64,000 nucleotides of DNA, taken from the NCBI RefSeq assembly GCF_012931985.1, contig NZ_JAAFGM010000009.1, positions 40,001 to 104,000 of the forward strand, written 5' to 3'. This stretch comes from Candidatus Roseilinea sp. NK_OTU-006. Lineage in GTDB: Bacteria; Chloroflexota; Anaerolineae; J036; Brachytrichaceae. Shown piece by piece: positions 1 to 9,700 of this stretch (its first letter is position 1; each line of letters starts with the position of its first letter). The notes beneath the pieces are model-generated. The model made no database searches and was not told where the DNA came from. It saw only the letters and a program-made list of their open reading frames with translations. A program made the position numbers and the translations under genes.

Positions 1-924
1 CTTCGCCCGCTGACCGAGGCGCAAATCATCACTATTCTGCGCACGGCGCTGAGTGACCCCGAGCGCGGCTACGGCAATCGCCGCACGCCGGACGGCCGGC
101 CTCAGGTATGCGTGGACGAGGATGCACTGCGCCATCTCGCTCGCGTGGCCGGCGGCGACGCGCGTAATGCGCTGAACGCGCTGGAGTTGGCGGTCGAGTC
201 CACGCCGCCCGACGCTGCAGGCGTGATTCACATTGACCTGGCCGTGGCGCAGGAGAGCATCCAACGGCGCGCCGTGCTCTACGACAAGGAAGGCGACGCG
301 CACTACGACACCATCAGCGCGTTCATCAAGAGCGTGCGCGGCAGCGACCCAGACGCCGCACTGTACTGGCTGGCCAAGATGCTCTACGCGGGCGAAGACC
401 CGCGCTTCGTCATGCGCCGGCTGCTGATCCTGGCCAGCGAGGACGTCGGCCTGGCGGACCCGATGGGTTTGGTCGTGGCGGCTGCGGCAGCGCAGTCGCT
501 GGACTACGTGGGCATGCCGGAGGGCATGTATCCGCTGGTTGAGGCGACGTTGTACCTGGCCACCGCGCCGAAGAGCAACACCGCCACGCATTACTTCCGC
601 GCCCGCGCGCAGATTGAGGCCGAAGGCGCCGGCGAGGTGCCCGATCACCTGAAGGACGCCAACCGCGACGCGCGCGGTCTGGGGCACGGCCGGGGCTATC
701 TCTACCCGCATGAGTTCGAAGGGCACTGGACGCCGCAGAACTACCTGCCGCGCGAGATCGCCGGACTGACGTTCTACACACCGAGCGATCAGGGCTACGA
801 GCGCATCGTCGCCGAGCGGCTGGCGCGCTGGCGCGAAGCGCAGCGCCGGGCATTGGGCATCGAAGGGCGTGAGGCGCCGATGCTCAGCCATGAGGAGATC
901 GAACGCATGAAGCGTGAGCGATGA
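1..924 (+). CDS. rarA: Replication-associated recombination protein A (RarA/MgsA), 3' part, open at the window edge
   Basis: RarA is a clamp-loader-like AAA+ ATPase that acts at stalled replication forks. The frame is open from base 1, so 307 residues are visible of a family that is usually about 440 long; Walker A and B lie outside the window. The visible part starts in the lid region. GDARNALNALELA around residue 55 is the sensor-2 helix typical of this family, and PKSN followed by a GRGYLYPHEFEGHW-type stretch and YLP near the C-terminus are hallmarks of the MgsA C-terminal tetramerisation domain. A GTG at 112 is only an internal codon. The next gene, gpx, starts 36 bases downstream from its own promoter-like box. 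Confidence 0.93.
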   Translation, partial: LRPLTEAQIITILRTALSDPERGYGNRRTPDGRPQVCVDEDALRHLARVAGGDARNALNALELAVESTPPDAAGVIHIDLAVAQESIQRRAVLYDKEGDAHYDTISAFIKSVRGSDPDAALYWLAKMLYAGEDPRFVMRRLLILASEDVGLADPMGLVVAAAAAQSLDYVGMPEGMYPLVEATLYLATAPKSNTATHYFRARAQIEAEGAGEVPDHLKDANRDARGLGHGRGYLYPHEFEGHWTPQNYLPREIAGLTFYTPSDQGYERIVAERLARWREAQRRALGIEGREAPMLSHEEIERMKRER

Positions 925-945
925 CCCCGTTGCGCAGCGCTGAGC

Positions 946-951
946 GATAAT
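946..951 (+). promoter_or_regulatory. -10 box of gpx, leaderless spacing
   Basis: GATAAT ends 8 nt before the gpx ATG at 960 and no Shine-Dalgarno-like sequence lies between. Transcription starting about 7 nt after the hexamer would begin at or next to the start codon. Confidence 0.5.
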
Positions 952-959
952 TCCGCCCG

Positions 960-1460
960 ATGAGCACCCAAGCAGCCAACATCCTGGATGAAACCGTCGT
1001 CACGCCGGAGAACACGGTCAAGTCGCTGCGCGATTTTGCCGGTGACGTGTTGCTGATCGTGAACGTGGCCAGCCAGTGCGGTTACACGCCCCAATACGCC
1101 GGCCTGCAAGCGTTATACGAGAAATACCGCGATCGCGGCTTCACCGTGCTGGCCTTCCCGTGCAACCAGTTCGGCGGCCAGGAGCCGGGAACGATGGAGG
1201 AAATCCTAACCTTCTGCAGCACGCGCTACAACGTGAGCTTCCCCGTCTTCAACAAGATCGAGGTGAACGGTCCGAATCGTGCACCATTGTATGAGAAGCT
1301 CACGCAGGCCATCCCGCCGGAGAACATCGCCTGGAACTTCGAGAAGTTCCTCGTGGGGCGGGACGGCCGGGTGCTGGCGCGCTTCAAGCCGCGCACCGGC
1401 CCCGACGCCGAGGAGCTGGTGCAGGCCATCGAAGCGGCGCTGGCCACGCCGAGGCCGTAG
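960..1460 (+). CDS. Glutathione peroxidase family protein (Cys type)
   Basis: A thiol peroxidase of the glutathione peroxidase fold that reduces hydroperoxides; bacterial Cys-type members generally use thioredoxin as donor, so the name glutathione peroxidase need not be literal. The 166-residue length is normal. NVASQCGYTPQY carries the peroxidatic cysteine at Cys40, a normal TGC codon rather than selenocysteine. The LAFPCNQFGGQEPG segment supplies the conserved Gln and a second Cys, and WNFEKFLV supplies the conserved Trp-Asn. There is no signal peptide, so it is cytoplasmic. It appears to be a single-gene transcription unit. Confidence 0.93.
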   Translation: MSTQAANILDETVVTPENTVKSLRDFAGDVLLIVNVASQCGYTPQYAGLQALYEKYRDRGFTVLAFPCNQFGGQEPGTMEEILTFCSTRYNVSFPVFNKIEVNGPNRAPLYEKLTQAIPPENIAWNFEKFLVGRDGRVLARFKPRTGPDAEELVQAIEAALATPRP

Positions 1461-1785
1461 CGACTGCGGGTGTAGGGTAACGCCGACCGCCGGCGCGCCT
1501 CTCGGCTGCCTTCGTGGTGCCGGGGTGTGGTGGCCGAGAACACCCGACGCTTCCCCCCAGCCGGCAGCCCCCTTCATCGCCGTTGCTGACGTTCAGATTA
1601 AGACAGCCGGCGCTGCGCGCGACATCCCAGCGGAATGTCGTGCGCCGGCCGGACTGCACAGTGGACATGCCGGCGCGGGATTTAAGGTTGGGAATTTGTC
1701 CTCCTGCGAACTAAGTGGCAAACCGCCAACGCGATGCGCGACCGAAGACACCGTCGCCGATAATCGGCCCGGCGACGGGCGGGCT
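1461..1785. other. Intergenic gap between convergent gpx and PAC2 genes
   Basis: The 325 bases hold no convincing gene. Short open frames cross it on both strands, but none shows a ribosome binding site or a family signature. I see no strong terminator with a T-run; several imperfect GC-rich inverted repeats (for example around 1600-1680) could serve as weak bidirectional terminators. Confidence 0.4.
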
Positions 1786-2721
1786 TTAATCGTTGTCCTT
1801 GAAGATGTCGCCCAACGCATCCTCCCACACGTCGGCCAGCTTCGTGAAGGGCATCTCGACAAAGTCGGCCTCCAGCTTAGCCAGCCATTCTTTGATCGGC
1901 GCATGGGGAAGTTGGCGCGCCAGCTTCTCGATTGCCTCGCGCATCTGCGCGGTGGCCTCCGCGCTCTTCTCCGCCAGCTCGGTCAGATCTATGCCCAGCT
2001 TGAACATGGAGTTCAGCCGGATCATCGCGTCGTGCCAGGCTTGGTAATCGTTCTCAACGGTGAACGGCGGCGTTGGCTCGCGATACGTGAACTGGGAGAA
2101 GTCGTAGGCGGGCACGAGGGCATACATGGCGAAGTATTCCTGACCCACGCGCTCCGCGTGGTCCTCCAGGTACGAGCCGATGCTCACGCCGCCTTCGTAG
2201 TTCGAGAAGCTGACGGCATACTCGGCCAGCTCTTCTTTCATGCGCGGCAAGGCATAGGTGACGGAGAAGGTGCGATGCTTGTTGAATGGCACCAGAGCAT
2301 ATACGCCGCCAACGGCAGCGATGCGCCGGACGTTAAATGCGCTGGCTAGGTCGAAGAACGCCTCGGCGTAGCGCTCAACGTTCATGTGCGGCTCATCGCC
2401 CAGGAAGATCACCAGGCCGCGCCGTCCGCCCTCCCATCCGCTTTCCCAGTAGAAGGCTTCGTTGCGGTGGAAGATGACCTCCTTGCGATAGCCTTCTTCG
2501 AACTTGAAGTGGGGCCGGAAAAGGAACTGCGAGACGGGCGTCTGGAAGAGATAAAAGCCGTCGGGCTTGATCCTGCCGATTTTCCGCGCGCCGAGCTTCG
2601 TGATGAGATATTGTGGCAGGCCCGACGACACATTGCCGGCATCGGCCCACTGTCGCCAGCCGGCGATCATATATACTTCGTCGGCTTGCGGCTTTTCAAA
2701 CAGTTCGAGTTGGTCTGCCAT
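1786..2721 (-). CDS. PAC2 family protein
   Basis: A 311-residue cytoplasmic protein of the PAC2 family, related to the archaeal and eukaryotic proteasome assembly chaperone 2. Bacterial members are widespread in Actinobacteria and Chloroflexi and their function is not established. The N-terminal MIAGWRQWADAGNVSSG and the RKIGRIKPDGFYLFQTP stretch match the conserved start of the family. The middle contains the GGVYALVPFNKHR-type segment that follows the Rossmann-like core strand, and GSYLEDHAERVG is also typical. The start is supported by a TAGAGT box 8 nt upstream. Nothing nearby suggests a proteasome operon, so the partner is unknown. Confidence 0.85.
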   Translation of the reverse strand: MADQLELFEKPQADEVYMIAGWRQWADAGNVSSGLPQYLITKLGARKIGRIKPDGFYLFQTPVSQFLFRPHFKFEEGYRKEVIFHRNEAFYWESGWEGGRRGLVIFLGDEPHMNVERYAEAFFDLASAFNVRRIAAVGGVYALVPFNKHRTFSVTYALPRMKEELAEYAVSFSNYEGGVSIGSYLEDHAERVGQEYFAMYALVPAYDFSQFTYREPTPPFTVENDYQAWHDAMIRLNSMFKLGIDLTELAEKSAEATAQMREAIEKLARQLPHAPIKEWLAKLEADFVEMPFTKLADVWEDALGDIFKDND

Positions 2722-2729
2722 AGACCTAA

Positions 2730-2735
2730 ACTCTA
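2730..2735 (-). promoter_or_regulatory. -10 box of the PAC2 gene, leaderless spacing
   Basis: On the minus strand TAGAGT is separated from the ATG at 2721 by 8 nt, with no Shine-Dalgarno site between. This is the same arrangement as at gpx and several other genes here. Confidence 0.45.
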
Positions 2736-2818
2736 CACTTAAAGGTTAGAACTATCTTGGCGCATTCCCCTTTCTCTAAGGTCGAACATAATTATGAACG
2801 CTGGGATAGAGGACAGCG

Positions 2819-3829
2819 ATGACCGTCAACCTGCACAACCGATCCTTCCTCAAAGAGCTGGATTTCACCCCCGAAGAGCTGCATTATCTGCTCGACCTCT
2901 CGCGCGAGCTGAAGGCAGCCAAGCGCGCCGGTCGCGAACAACAGCGCCTGGTCGGCAAGAACATCGCCTTGATTTTCGAGAAGGACTCCACGCGCACGCG
3001 CTGCGCGTTCGAGGTGGCCGCCTACGACCAGGGCGCCCACACAACCTACCTTGGGCCAACCGGCTCGCAGATCGGCCATAAGGAATCCATTAAGGACACG
3101 GCGCGCGTGCTGGGCCGCATGTACGATGCGATTGCGTATCGCGGCTTTGGCCAAGAAGTCATCGAGACGCTGGCAACCTACGCCGGCGTGCCGGTCTACA
3201 ACGGCTTGACCAACGCGTGCCACCCCACCCAACTGCTGGCCGACATGCTCACGATGATGGAGCATTGCGATAAGCCGCTGGGCGAGGTGGCGTATTGCTA
3301 CTTGGGCGACGCACGTTACAACATGGGCAACTCGCTGATGGCCGGCGGTTGCCTGATGGGCATGGACGTGCGCATCTGCGCACCGCAGTCGCTCTGGCCG
3401 GACGCGCGGCTGGTCGAGCGCTGCCGCGCCATCGCTGCGCAGACCGGCGCGCGCCTTACGCTGACCGAAGATGTGGCCGAGGGCGTGCGCGGTGTTGACT
3501 TTGTGCACACCGACGTGTGGGTCTCGATGGGCGAGCCGGACGCCGCCTGGGCCGAGCGCATCGCGCTGCTCAAGCCCTATCAGGTCAACGCCGCCGTCAT
3601 GCAGATGACCGGCAACCCCGACGCCAAGTTCATGCACTGCCTGCCGGCCTTCCACAACGCCGAGACGAAGATCGGCCGCCAGGTAGCCGAGAAATTCGGC
3701 TTTGGCCACGACGGCATGGAGGTGACCGAGGAGGTGTTCGAGTCCGAGCGTTCCATCGTCTTCGACCAGGCCGAGAATCGCATGCACACGATCAAGGCGG
3801 TGATGGTCGCGACGCTGGCAGATCGGTGA
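2819..3829 (+). CDS. argF: Ornithine carbamoyltransferase
   Basis: Catalyses carbamoyl phosphate plus L-ornithine to L-citrulline, step six of arginine synthesis. The 336 residues include the carbamoyl-phosphate motif STRTR at residues 57-61, the HPTQ motif in the [15 protein letters not shown] segment, and the ornithine-binding [10 protein letters not shown] motif with Cys274, which separates OTC from aspartate carbamoyltransferase. A GAGGA Shine-Dalgarno at 2809-2813 sits 5 nt before the ATG, and a CATAAT box at 2787-2792 gives a short leader. No other arg gene adjoins it. It converges with the next gene, leaving only three bases between the stop codons. Confidence 0.96.
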   Translation: MTVNLHNRSFLKELDFTPEELHYLLDLSRELKAAKRAGREQQRLVGKNIALIFEKDSTRTRCAFEVAAYDQGAHTTYLGPTGSQIGHKESIKDTARVLGRMYDAIAYRGFGQEVIETLATYAGVPVYNGLTNACHPTQLLADMLTMMEHCDKPLGEVAYCYLGDARYNMGNSLMAGGCLMGMDVRICAPQSLWPDARLVERCRAIAAQTGARLTLTEDVAEGVRGVDFVHTDVWVSMGEPDAAWAERIALLKPYQVNAAVMQMTGNPDAKFMHCLPAFHNAETKIGRQVAEKFGFGHDGMEVTEEVFESERSIVFDQAENRMHTIKAVMVATLADR

Positions 3830-3832
3830 CGC

Positions 3833-5233
3833 TCACGGCAGGCCGATCTCCCAGATCGCGCCTTGGCCGCCGTAGTCGAGCACGTAGAGCGTGTTGCCGA
3901 TCAGCGCGCTGTCTATCGGGTTTTGAAAACCGGTGACGATCTGCGTCGCGCTCATGCGATAGGCGTCGCCGGTCTTGGTCAGCCGGATCAGGAGCAGGTC
4001 CTGGCCGCGGTCGGTCTGCGGGCCGCCGGCTGCCCCCCAGCTCAGCAAAAAGCCGGCGCCTTTGAAATCGCCGCTCAGCCGGTTCTCGACGTCGAATGTC
4101 AGCCCCAGCGGCGAGCGGTGCATGGTCAAGCCGGCCAGCGGCCTGCCGAGGTCGCTCGCGTCGCGCACCTCGCCGTCGGCATCCTGGAACTGGTCGGCGT
4201 CCGGCCCGAAGTTGAGGATTGGGTCGGTGAACGGCGCCGGCGGCTTGGGGAAGGTCGGGTCGTTCTGATACAGCTTCGTCTGCACGGCGACGAAGTCCCA
4301 GCTCAGCCGCTTGTCTTCGGTTGGGTCGTAGTCGGCGAACTGCTGTGGATTGTCCTCGGCGCCGAATCGCCAGGGAAAGCCGTAATGCCGGCCTTGGCGC
4401 AGCCAGTTCAGCTCGTCGGGGTAATTTGCGTCCGGCCCGTTGTCCACGGCGATCAGGTCGCCGGCCGCGTTGAAGGCCAGGTCGAAGGCGTTGCGCAGGC
4501 CGTCGGCGAACAGATACCCGCCCGCTTTCAGCTTGGCTTGGTCGTTCGGCAGCACCAGGTCTTGCGCGTTTGTCGGCACGCGGAAGACCGCTGCGGTCAG
4601 CGGAACCTCGCGCAGGCCGGGGAAGGCGCCCTCGGCCGTCTGCACCTCGCCGTGGTCGGTGCGCGAGCCGCTGTTGAAATACACAGATTTGCCGTCCGGG
4701 CTGACCACGATCCCGTTGCACAGATGGTCGTACTGGGTGTTGCTCTTCTCGTACCACTCGGTTCGGACGAGCGTGGACCATGTGCGCCCGCTGCCGCTGA
4801 TGACCCCTTTGCGGACAATGCATCGGTTGCGTGGGCCTTCGCCTTCGTTGCCGACCACGTAGAGCGTGCGGTCCGGCCCGAACGCCAGCCCCAATGCGTA
4901 TGGTGCGCCGCCGATCTCGCTGCGGCTGTAGGCCAGCGCGCCGCGCGTCTCGCGATCGGGCTGAGGCGAGAGATAGAACACATCGCCCTGCGGGCTGAGG
5001 TAGTACAGGTCGTTCGAGCCGGGATCTCTGACCAGCCGGATCATGCCTGGGCCGACTTCGGCGACTTTGCGGATGCGGATGTCGTCGCGCAAGGGCTTGG
5101 GGGAATCGGCTGGCAGCGGCGTCGGTCGAATCGTTGGGGTGGGCACATCGGATTGCGACGGCGCCGGCGCGCCGCATGCCGTAAGCATCGCCGCCATGCT
5201 CAACGCGGCGATGAGACGAATCGAGGATGCCAT
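3833..5233 (-). CDS. Sorbosone/glucose dehydrogenase-like beta-propeller lipoprotein
   Basis: A secreted 466-residue protein of the soluble PQQ glucose/sorbosone dehydrogenase fold, predicted to oxidise sugars or related alcohols outside the membrane; the real substrate is unknown. I place the start at the ATG at 5233 because it gives a clean lipoprotein signal (SIRLIAALSMAAMLTAC) with the lipobox cysteine; a longer frame to 5302 would collide with the promoter of the divergent glycosyltransferase. After a Ser/Pro-rich linker, propeller repeats follow. GLRNAFDLAF, AVDNGPDANYPDELNW and GRHYGFPWRFG match the conserved blade region of the family. PQQ dependence is assumed from the family. Confidence 0.82.
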   Translation of the reverse strand: MASSIRLIAALSMAAMLTACGAPAPSQSDVPTPTIRPTPLPADSPKPLRDDIRIRKVAEVGPGMIRLVRDPGSNDLYYLSPQGDVFYLSPQPDRETRGALAYSRSEIGGAPYALGLAFGPDRTLYVVGNEGEGPRNRCIVRKGVISGSGRTWSTLVRTEWYEKSNTQYDHLCNGIVVSPDGKSVYFNSGSRTDHGEVQTAEGAFPGLREVPLTAAVFRVPTNAQDLVLPNDQAKLKAGGYLFADGLRNAFDLAFNAAGDLIAVDNGPDANYPDELNWLRQGRHYGFPWRFGAEDNPQQFADYDPTEDKRLSWDFVAVQTKLYQNDPTFPKPPAPFTDPILNFGPDADQFQDADGEVRDASDLGRPLAGLTMHRSPLGLTFDVENRLSGDFKGAGFLLSWGAAGGPQTDRGQDLLLIRLTKTGDAYRMSATQIVTGFQNPIDSALIGNTLYVLDYGGQGAIWEIGLP

Positions 5234-5277
5234 GCTGTGCATCTTACGACAAACTGAGCAAGCCACGTGATCGCGGG

Positions 5278-5283
5278 TATAGT
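5278..5283 (+). promoter_or_regulatory. -10 box of the GT4 gene, leaderless spacing
   Basis: TATAGT ends 8 nt before the ATG at 5292 and there is no Shine-Dalgarno sequence between them. Confidence 0.5.
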
Positions 5284-5291
5284 CCGCGCAC

Positions 5292-6476
5292 ATGATCGTC
5301 ATAGACGCATCGCCTGCCGTGCATCACAAAGCCGGATTGGGCCGCTATGCCGAAGAGTTGATCGCGGCGCTGGCGCTGCCGCCGGGCATCAAGCAGCCGA
5401 GCGACGAATACGTTGCCTTCTATCACGACGCGCGCAACGCCGCGCCAAGCAAGTTGATCCAGTCCCTCACTTGCATCGCCACGCCACAGCGGCCATACCC
5501 GTGGCGACTGCGCGCATTGATTGCGCAAATGTTCAACCTCTCACAGGACAACCTGTTTGCGCGGACGATCGCCAACACGCGCGAGCGATTGCCGCCGCCG
5601 GCGCTCTTCCATGCCACCGAACACCTGCTGCCGCGCTTCAAGCGCATCAAGACCGTCTTCACGCTGCACGACCTGATCTTCAAGTTCTTCCCCCATTACC
5701 ACCTGCCGCGCAACCGGATATTTCTCACCCTGGCCATGCCGCTGTTCCTCAAGCGGGCCGACGCGATCATCTGCGTCAGCGAGCACACCCGGCGCGACGC
5801 GATGCAGGTCTACGGCGCGCCGGAGGAGAAGATGCACGTGATCTACGAGGGGGTGCATCCGCGCTTCCGGCGCGTGACAGATGCGAAGACATTGCAAGCG
5901 GTCAGGGAGCGGTATCGCCTGGGGGACAAGTTCATCCTGGCCGTCGGCACGGTCGAGCCGCGCAAGAACCTGGTCACGCTGTTCGAGGCCTTCAAGGCGC
6001 TGCGCGAGCAGGACGACGGCCTGGCCGAGGAGGTGATCGTGGTGGGCAAGCAGGGCTGGCTGCACGAGTCCACCTACCGCGCCGTGCACTCGCTGGGGCT
6101 GACCGGCCGGGTGCGCTTCTTGACCACCGTCGAGGACGATGACTTAGTTGCGATCTACTCGCTGGCGCGGGTGATGGCCTTCCCTTCGGTTTACGAAGGC
6201 TTCGGCTTCCCGCCGTTGGAGGCGATGGCCTGCGGCGCGCCCGTCGTCTCGTCGAACGCCGCTTCGCTGCCGGAGATTTGCGGCGATGCTGCGGTGCTCA
6301 TCCCACCGCTGGATGTCGCCGAGTGGGCACGCGCGCTGCAGCACATCTTGACCGACGAAGCGTTGCGCCGCGATTTGCAAGCGCGCGGGCCGAAGCAAGC
6401 CGCGAAGTTCACCTGGGCCGTGACGGCGCAGGCGACGCAGGCTGTGTATCAATCGCTGCTGAGGCCAACGGCATGA
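5292..6476 (+). CDS. Glycosyltransferase family 4 (GT-B fold)
   Basis: A 394-residue retaining glycosyltransferase of family GT4. The N-terminal MIVIDASPAVHHKAGLGRY has the glycine-rich loop of the acceptor domain. AVGTVEPRKNLVTLFEAF opens the nucleotide-sugar domain near residue 215, and YEGFGFPPLEAMACGAPVV near 300 holds the E-x7-E motif that binds the donor. There is no signal peptide or membrane helix, so it acts at the cytoplasmic face, probably on an exopolysaccharide or glycolipid. Donor and acceptor cannot be deduced. It stands alone, divergent from the lipoprotein gene. Confidence 0.9.
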   Translation: MIVIDASPAVHHKAGLGRYAEELIAALALPPGIKQPSDEYVAFYHDARNAAPSKLIQSLTCIATPQRPYPWRLRALIAQMFNLSQDNLFARTIANTRERLPPPALFHATEHLLPRFKRIKTVFTLHDLIFKFFPHYHLPRNRIFLTLAMPLFLKRADAIICVSEHTRRDAMQVYGAPEEKMHVIYEGVHPRFRRVTDAKTLQAVRERYRLGDKFILAVGTVEPRKNLVTLFEAFKALREQDDGLAEEVIVVGKQGWLHESTYRAVHSLGLTGRVRFLTTVEDDDLVAIYSLARVMAFPSVYEGFGFPPLEAMACGAPVVSSNAASLPEICGDAAVLIPPLDVAEWARALQHILTDEALRRDLQARGPKQAAKFTWAVTAQATQAVYQSLLRPTA

Positions 6477-6690
6477 CGCGCATCGAGGCCAGCCACGCGC
6501 GCCTTAGCCCCCTGGGGCGCGACAACACAAGCGCCTGATCGCCTCCCCACGGCGCCGACTGCGCAATTGGGATGAACACGCGGTTTGACATGGCGATGAT
6601 GGAGTCGGTCAGGTCGCTGAACTGCCCTGGCGGCTGTCGGCGCAGCCAGGCGCTTTGCAGTAGAATCGCGCGCAAGCAACTCTAGCAGGT

Positions 6691-6696
6691 AGGAGA
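6691..6696 (+). promoter_or_regulatory. Ribosome binding site deciding the GTG start of the subtilase
   Basis: AGGAGA lies 6 nt before a GTG at 6703 and picks that codon as the start. A TAGAAT -10-like box at 6660-6665 would give a leader of about 30 nt. Confidence 0.65.
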
Positions 6697-6702
6697 ATAA
6701 AC

Positions 6703-9700
6703 GTGCCCCCTTCAAGCCGAACTTGTCGTTCTCTCCATCGGCTGCGTAGCGCACTCATTGCGTTGGTGCTCGCGACCCCCCTTACAACGCCGAGCGCGTC
6801 CGCCAAGTCGGCAGCGCCGGACGCGACTTCCGCTGCGCTTCAACGCGGCGTGATCGCGCAGACTATCGGCCAGCCTGAACGCTCGAGGCCGCCGGCGCAA
6901 CGCACGGCAGCATCGGTCGAGGCAGACGCACAAAGCCTCACGCTGCCGGATGCCGGAGCGCCGGCCGAGCGCGGCCCTATCTCGGCCAGCGGACAGCCGG
7001 CGCGCCCCAGCACCGGCGAATTTGTCGTGCAACTCGCCGCCCCGCCCCTGGCGGTGTATGCGGTTACCCCGCTTGGCCCGCGTGGGCTCAAGCCGAATGC
7101 GGACGAGCGCGCCAACTACGCGCGCCAGTTGCGCAGCGCCCAGCTCGCCTTCATGCGCGAGGCATCTAAGCTCGGCGCCGTTGAGCTGGCGCGCCTCAGC
7201 CGTGCGCTCAACGCCGTGGTGGTCAAGATTGACCCAGCCCAGGCGCGCGAGCTGGCGAAGCTGCCGGGTGTGAAATCCGTGCGGCCGGTGCGCAACTACG
7301 AACTCGACCTCAGTGAGACCGTGCCGTATATCGGCGCCGGCTTTGTGCACAACACGCTTAACGTCACCGGCACCGGTGTGACCATCGCCGTGCTCGACAG
7401 CGGCATTGACTACACCCATGCCAATCTGGGCGGCCCCGGCACAGCAGCAGCTTACACAAACGCCTGGGGCACGAGCATCACTGACACGCGCAACACTACA
7501 GTCACGGCTCAAACCGGCTTCCCGACCGAGAAGGTGATCGGCGGCTACGACTTCGTCGGCGAACTATGGCCGACCTACGCCACGGCGCTGGCGCCAGACC
7601 CCAACCCTATTGACTATGGGGGGCACGGCACACACGTGGCCGACATCATCGCCGGCCAAAACATCAGCGACACCCATCGCGGCGTAGCGCCCGGCGCCAA
7701 GCTGTATGCCGTCAAGGTGTGCAGCGCTGTGGCCTCGTCTTGCAACGGCATCGCCCTGTTGCAGGGCATGGACTTCGCGCTGGACCCCGATGGCAATCCC
7801 AGCACCGACGATGCGGTTGACATCATCAACATGTCCCTGGGCGCATCCTATGGCCAGAAGGAGGATGACCTGAGCGAGGCGGCCGCCAACGCCACGCGCG
7901 CCGGGGTAGTTGTGGTTGCCTCCGCCGGCAACAGCGCTGACCGCCCTTACATCGTCGGCTCGCCGTCCTCTACGCCAGAGGTGATCGCGGTGGCCCAGAC
8001 GCAGGTGCCCAGCGCGCGGACCTTCCCGCTGGTGATCAACTCGCCGATCACCATCGCCGGCTCATACTCAAACACGGCGACGGTGAGCTGGGCGCCCATT
8101 GTCAACGGCTTCACCGGCGATGTGGCCTACGTCGGTCGCGGCTGCCCGGCGGGCAGTTGGGGGCCGGCCGATCCCTATCTGGACAATCCGGCCGGCAAGG
8201 TCGCGTTGATTGATCGCGGCCTGTGCGCCGTCAGCCTGAAGGTGGATCGCGCAGTGATCTCCGGCGCCATCGGCGTGTTGATAGCGAACAGTGTCTCCGG
8301 CGACCCGCCCACCTTCTCGTTTGGCGGCGGCAGCAACATGACCGAGACGCTCATCATCCGCAAGAACGAGGGCGATTTGATGAAAAGCCAGTTGCCCACC
8401 ACGACCGTCAACGTGACCGTCTCGCCGTTGATCAGCATTCCGCTCGTCGGCAGCATGGTGGCCTCGTCCTCGCGCGGGCCAAACTATAGTTTCAGCGGGA
8501 TCAAGCCTGACATCGGCGCGCCGGGCGCTTCGGTCTCGGCGGTCGCCGGCAGCGGTACCGGCACGGAGGCGTTCGGCGGCACATCGGGTGCCGCGCCGAT
8601 GGTGGCCGGCGCTGCCGCGCTGTTGCTTTCGGCCGAGCCTGGCTTGACGCCTGCAGAAGTGAAAGCGCGGCTGATGAACAACGCCGAGCGCGAGGTTTAC
8701 ATTAATCCTGTCTCTCAGCCCGGCTTGCTGGCCGAGATCACGCGCATCGGCGGCGGCGAAGTGCGCGCCGATCGCGCCCTAAGCAGCACCACGGCGCTCT
8801 GGGCCGCCAATCCGCAAATCCTCAGCAGCGAGCGCTACACCGACGGCGTCAGCCTATCGCTGGGCTATCACCGCTTACTGACCGGCACATACACCTTCAG
8901 CCGCACCGTGCTCGTGCGGAATTACAGCAGCGTTGACCGCGAGTATGTCATCACGCCTACATTCCGCTACCTGAGCGACACACTGAGCGGCGCCATCACT
9001 CCTTCCGTCCAGCCAACTATCAGTGTGTCGGCCAATAGCAGCGCCACCTTCGATATCACCTGGACGGTGAACGCCGGAGCGCTGCCGATCTGGAACTTCC
9101 CACCTAGCGGCCTGGGCGACGGTGCGCTGCTGCGCAACGTTGAATTTGACGGCTACGTGCTGGTCGGCGATGTGACCGACACCGTGAGCCTGCCCTGGCA
9201 TATTCTGCCGCACCGCGCTGCCGGCGTCGTGACGCCGACCATCACCTCGGCCATAGTGACAACGACAGCGGATATCGTTGCGACGCTGGCAAATCCCCAA
9301 GGCGCGCGCAGCGGCCGCGTCAATCCCTTCATCCTCACCGACATCAACCCCAAGGACTATCCGGATAGCGCATTGCCCGGCCGCGGCGACAACCAAGCAG
9401 TCATAGACCTGCGTTATATCGGCGTGCGCGCCGTAAGCATCGGCAGTGGGCAATTTGGCGTGCAGTTCGCCATCAACACGTGGCAGCCGCGCGCGCACCC
9501 CAACTACCCCGCCGAGTTCGATATCTACATTGACGCCGACCTCGACGGCGAGGATGATTACGTGATCTTCAACGCGGAGCAGAACGGCTTCGGGGCAACC
9601 GGCCTGAACCTCACCTACGTTGGCCCGTTGCCGAGCGGCCCATTCCAAGGCTTCTTCTACACCGACGCCGACTTCAACTCCGGCAACGTGATCATGACCA

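Noticed and set aside
2792..3787. 331-residue frame antisense to argF
   Set aside because: argF is certain on the other strand, and this frame has typical antisense composition (His, Val, Gly, Leu rich).
3792..5177. 461-residue minus-strand open frame
   Set aside because: It overlaps the sorbosone-dehydrogenase-like gene in another frame, is extremely rich in Arg, Pro and Ala, and has no family features.
3863..5257. 464-residue plus-strand open frame
   Set aside because: Antisense to the same lipoprotein gene; long only because high GC suppresses stop codons.
6409..6675. 88-residue minus-strand frame between the GT4 and subtilase genes
   Set aside because: No family signature or ribosome binding site; it overlaps the end of the glycosyltransferase gene and the subtilase promoter.
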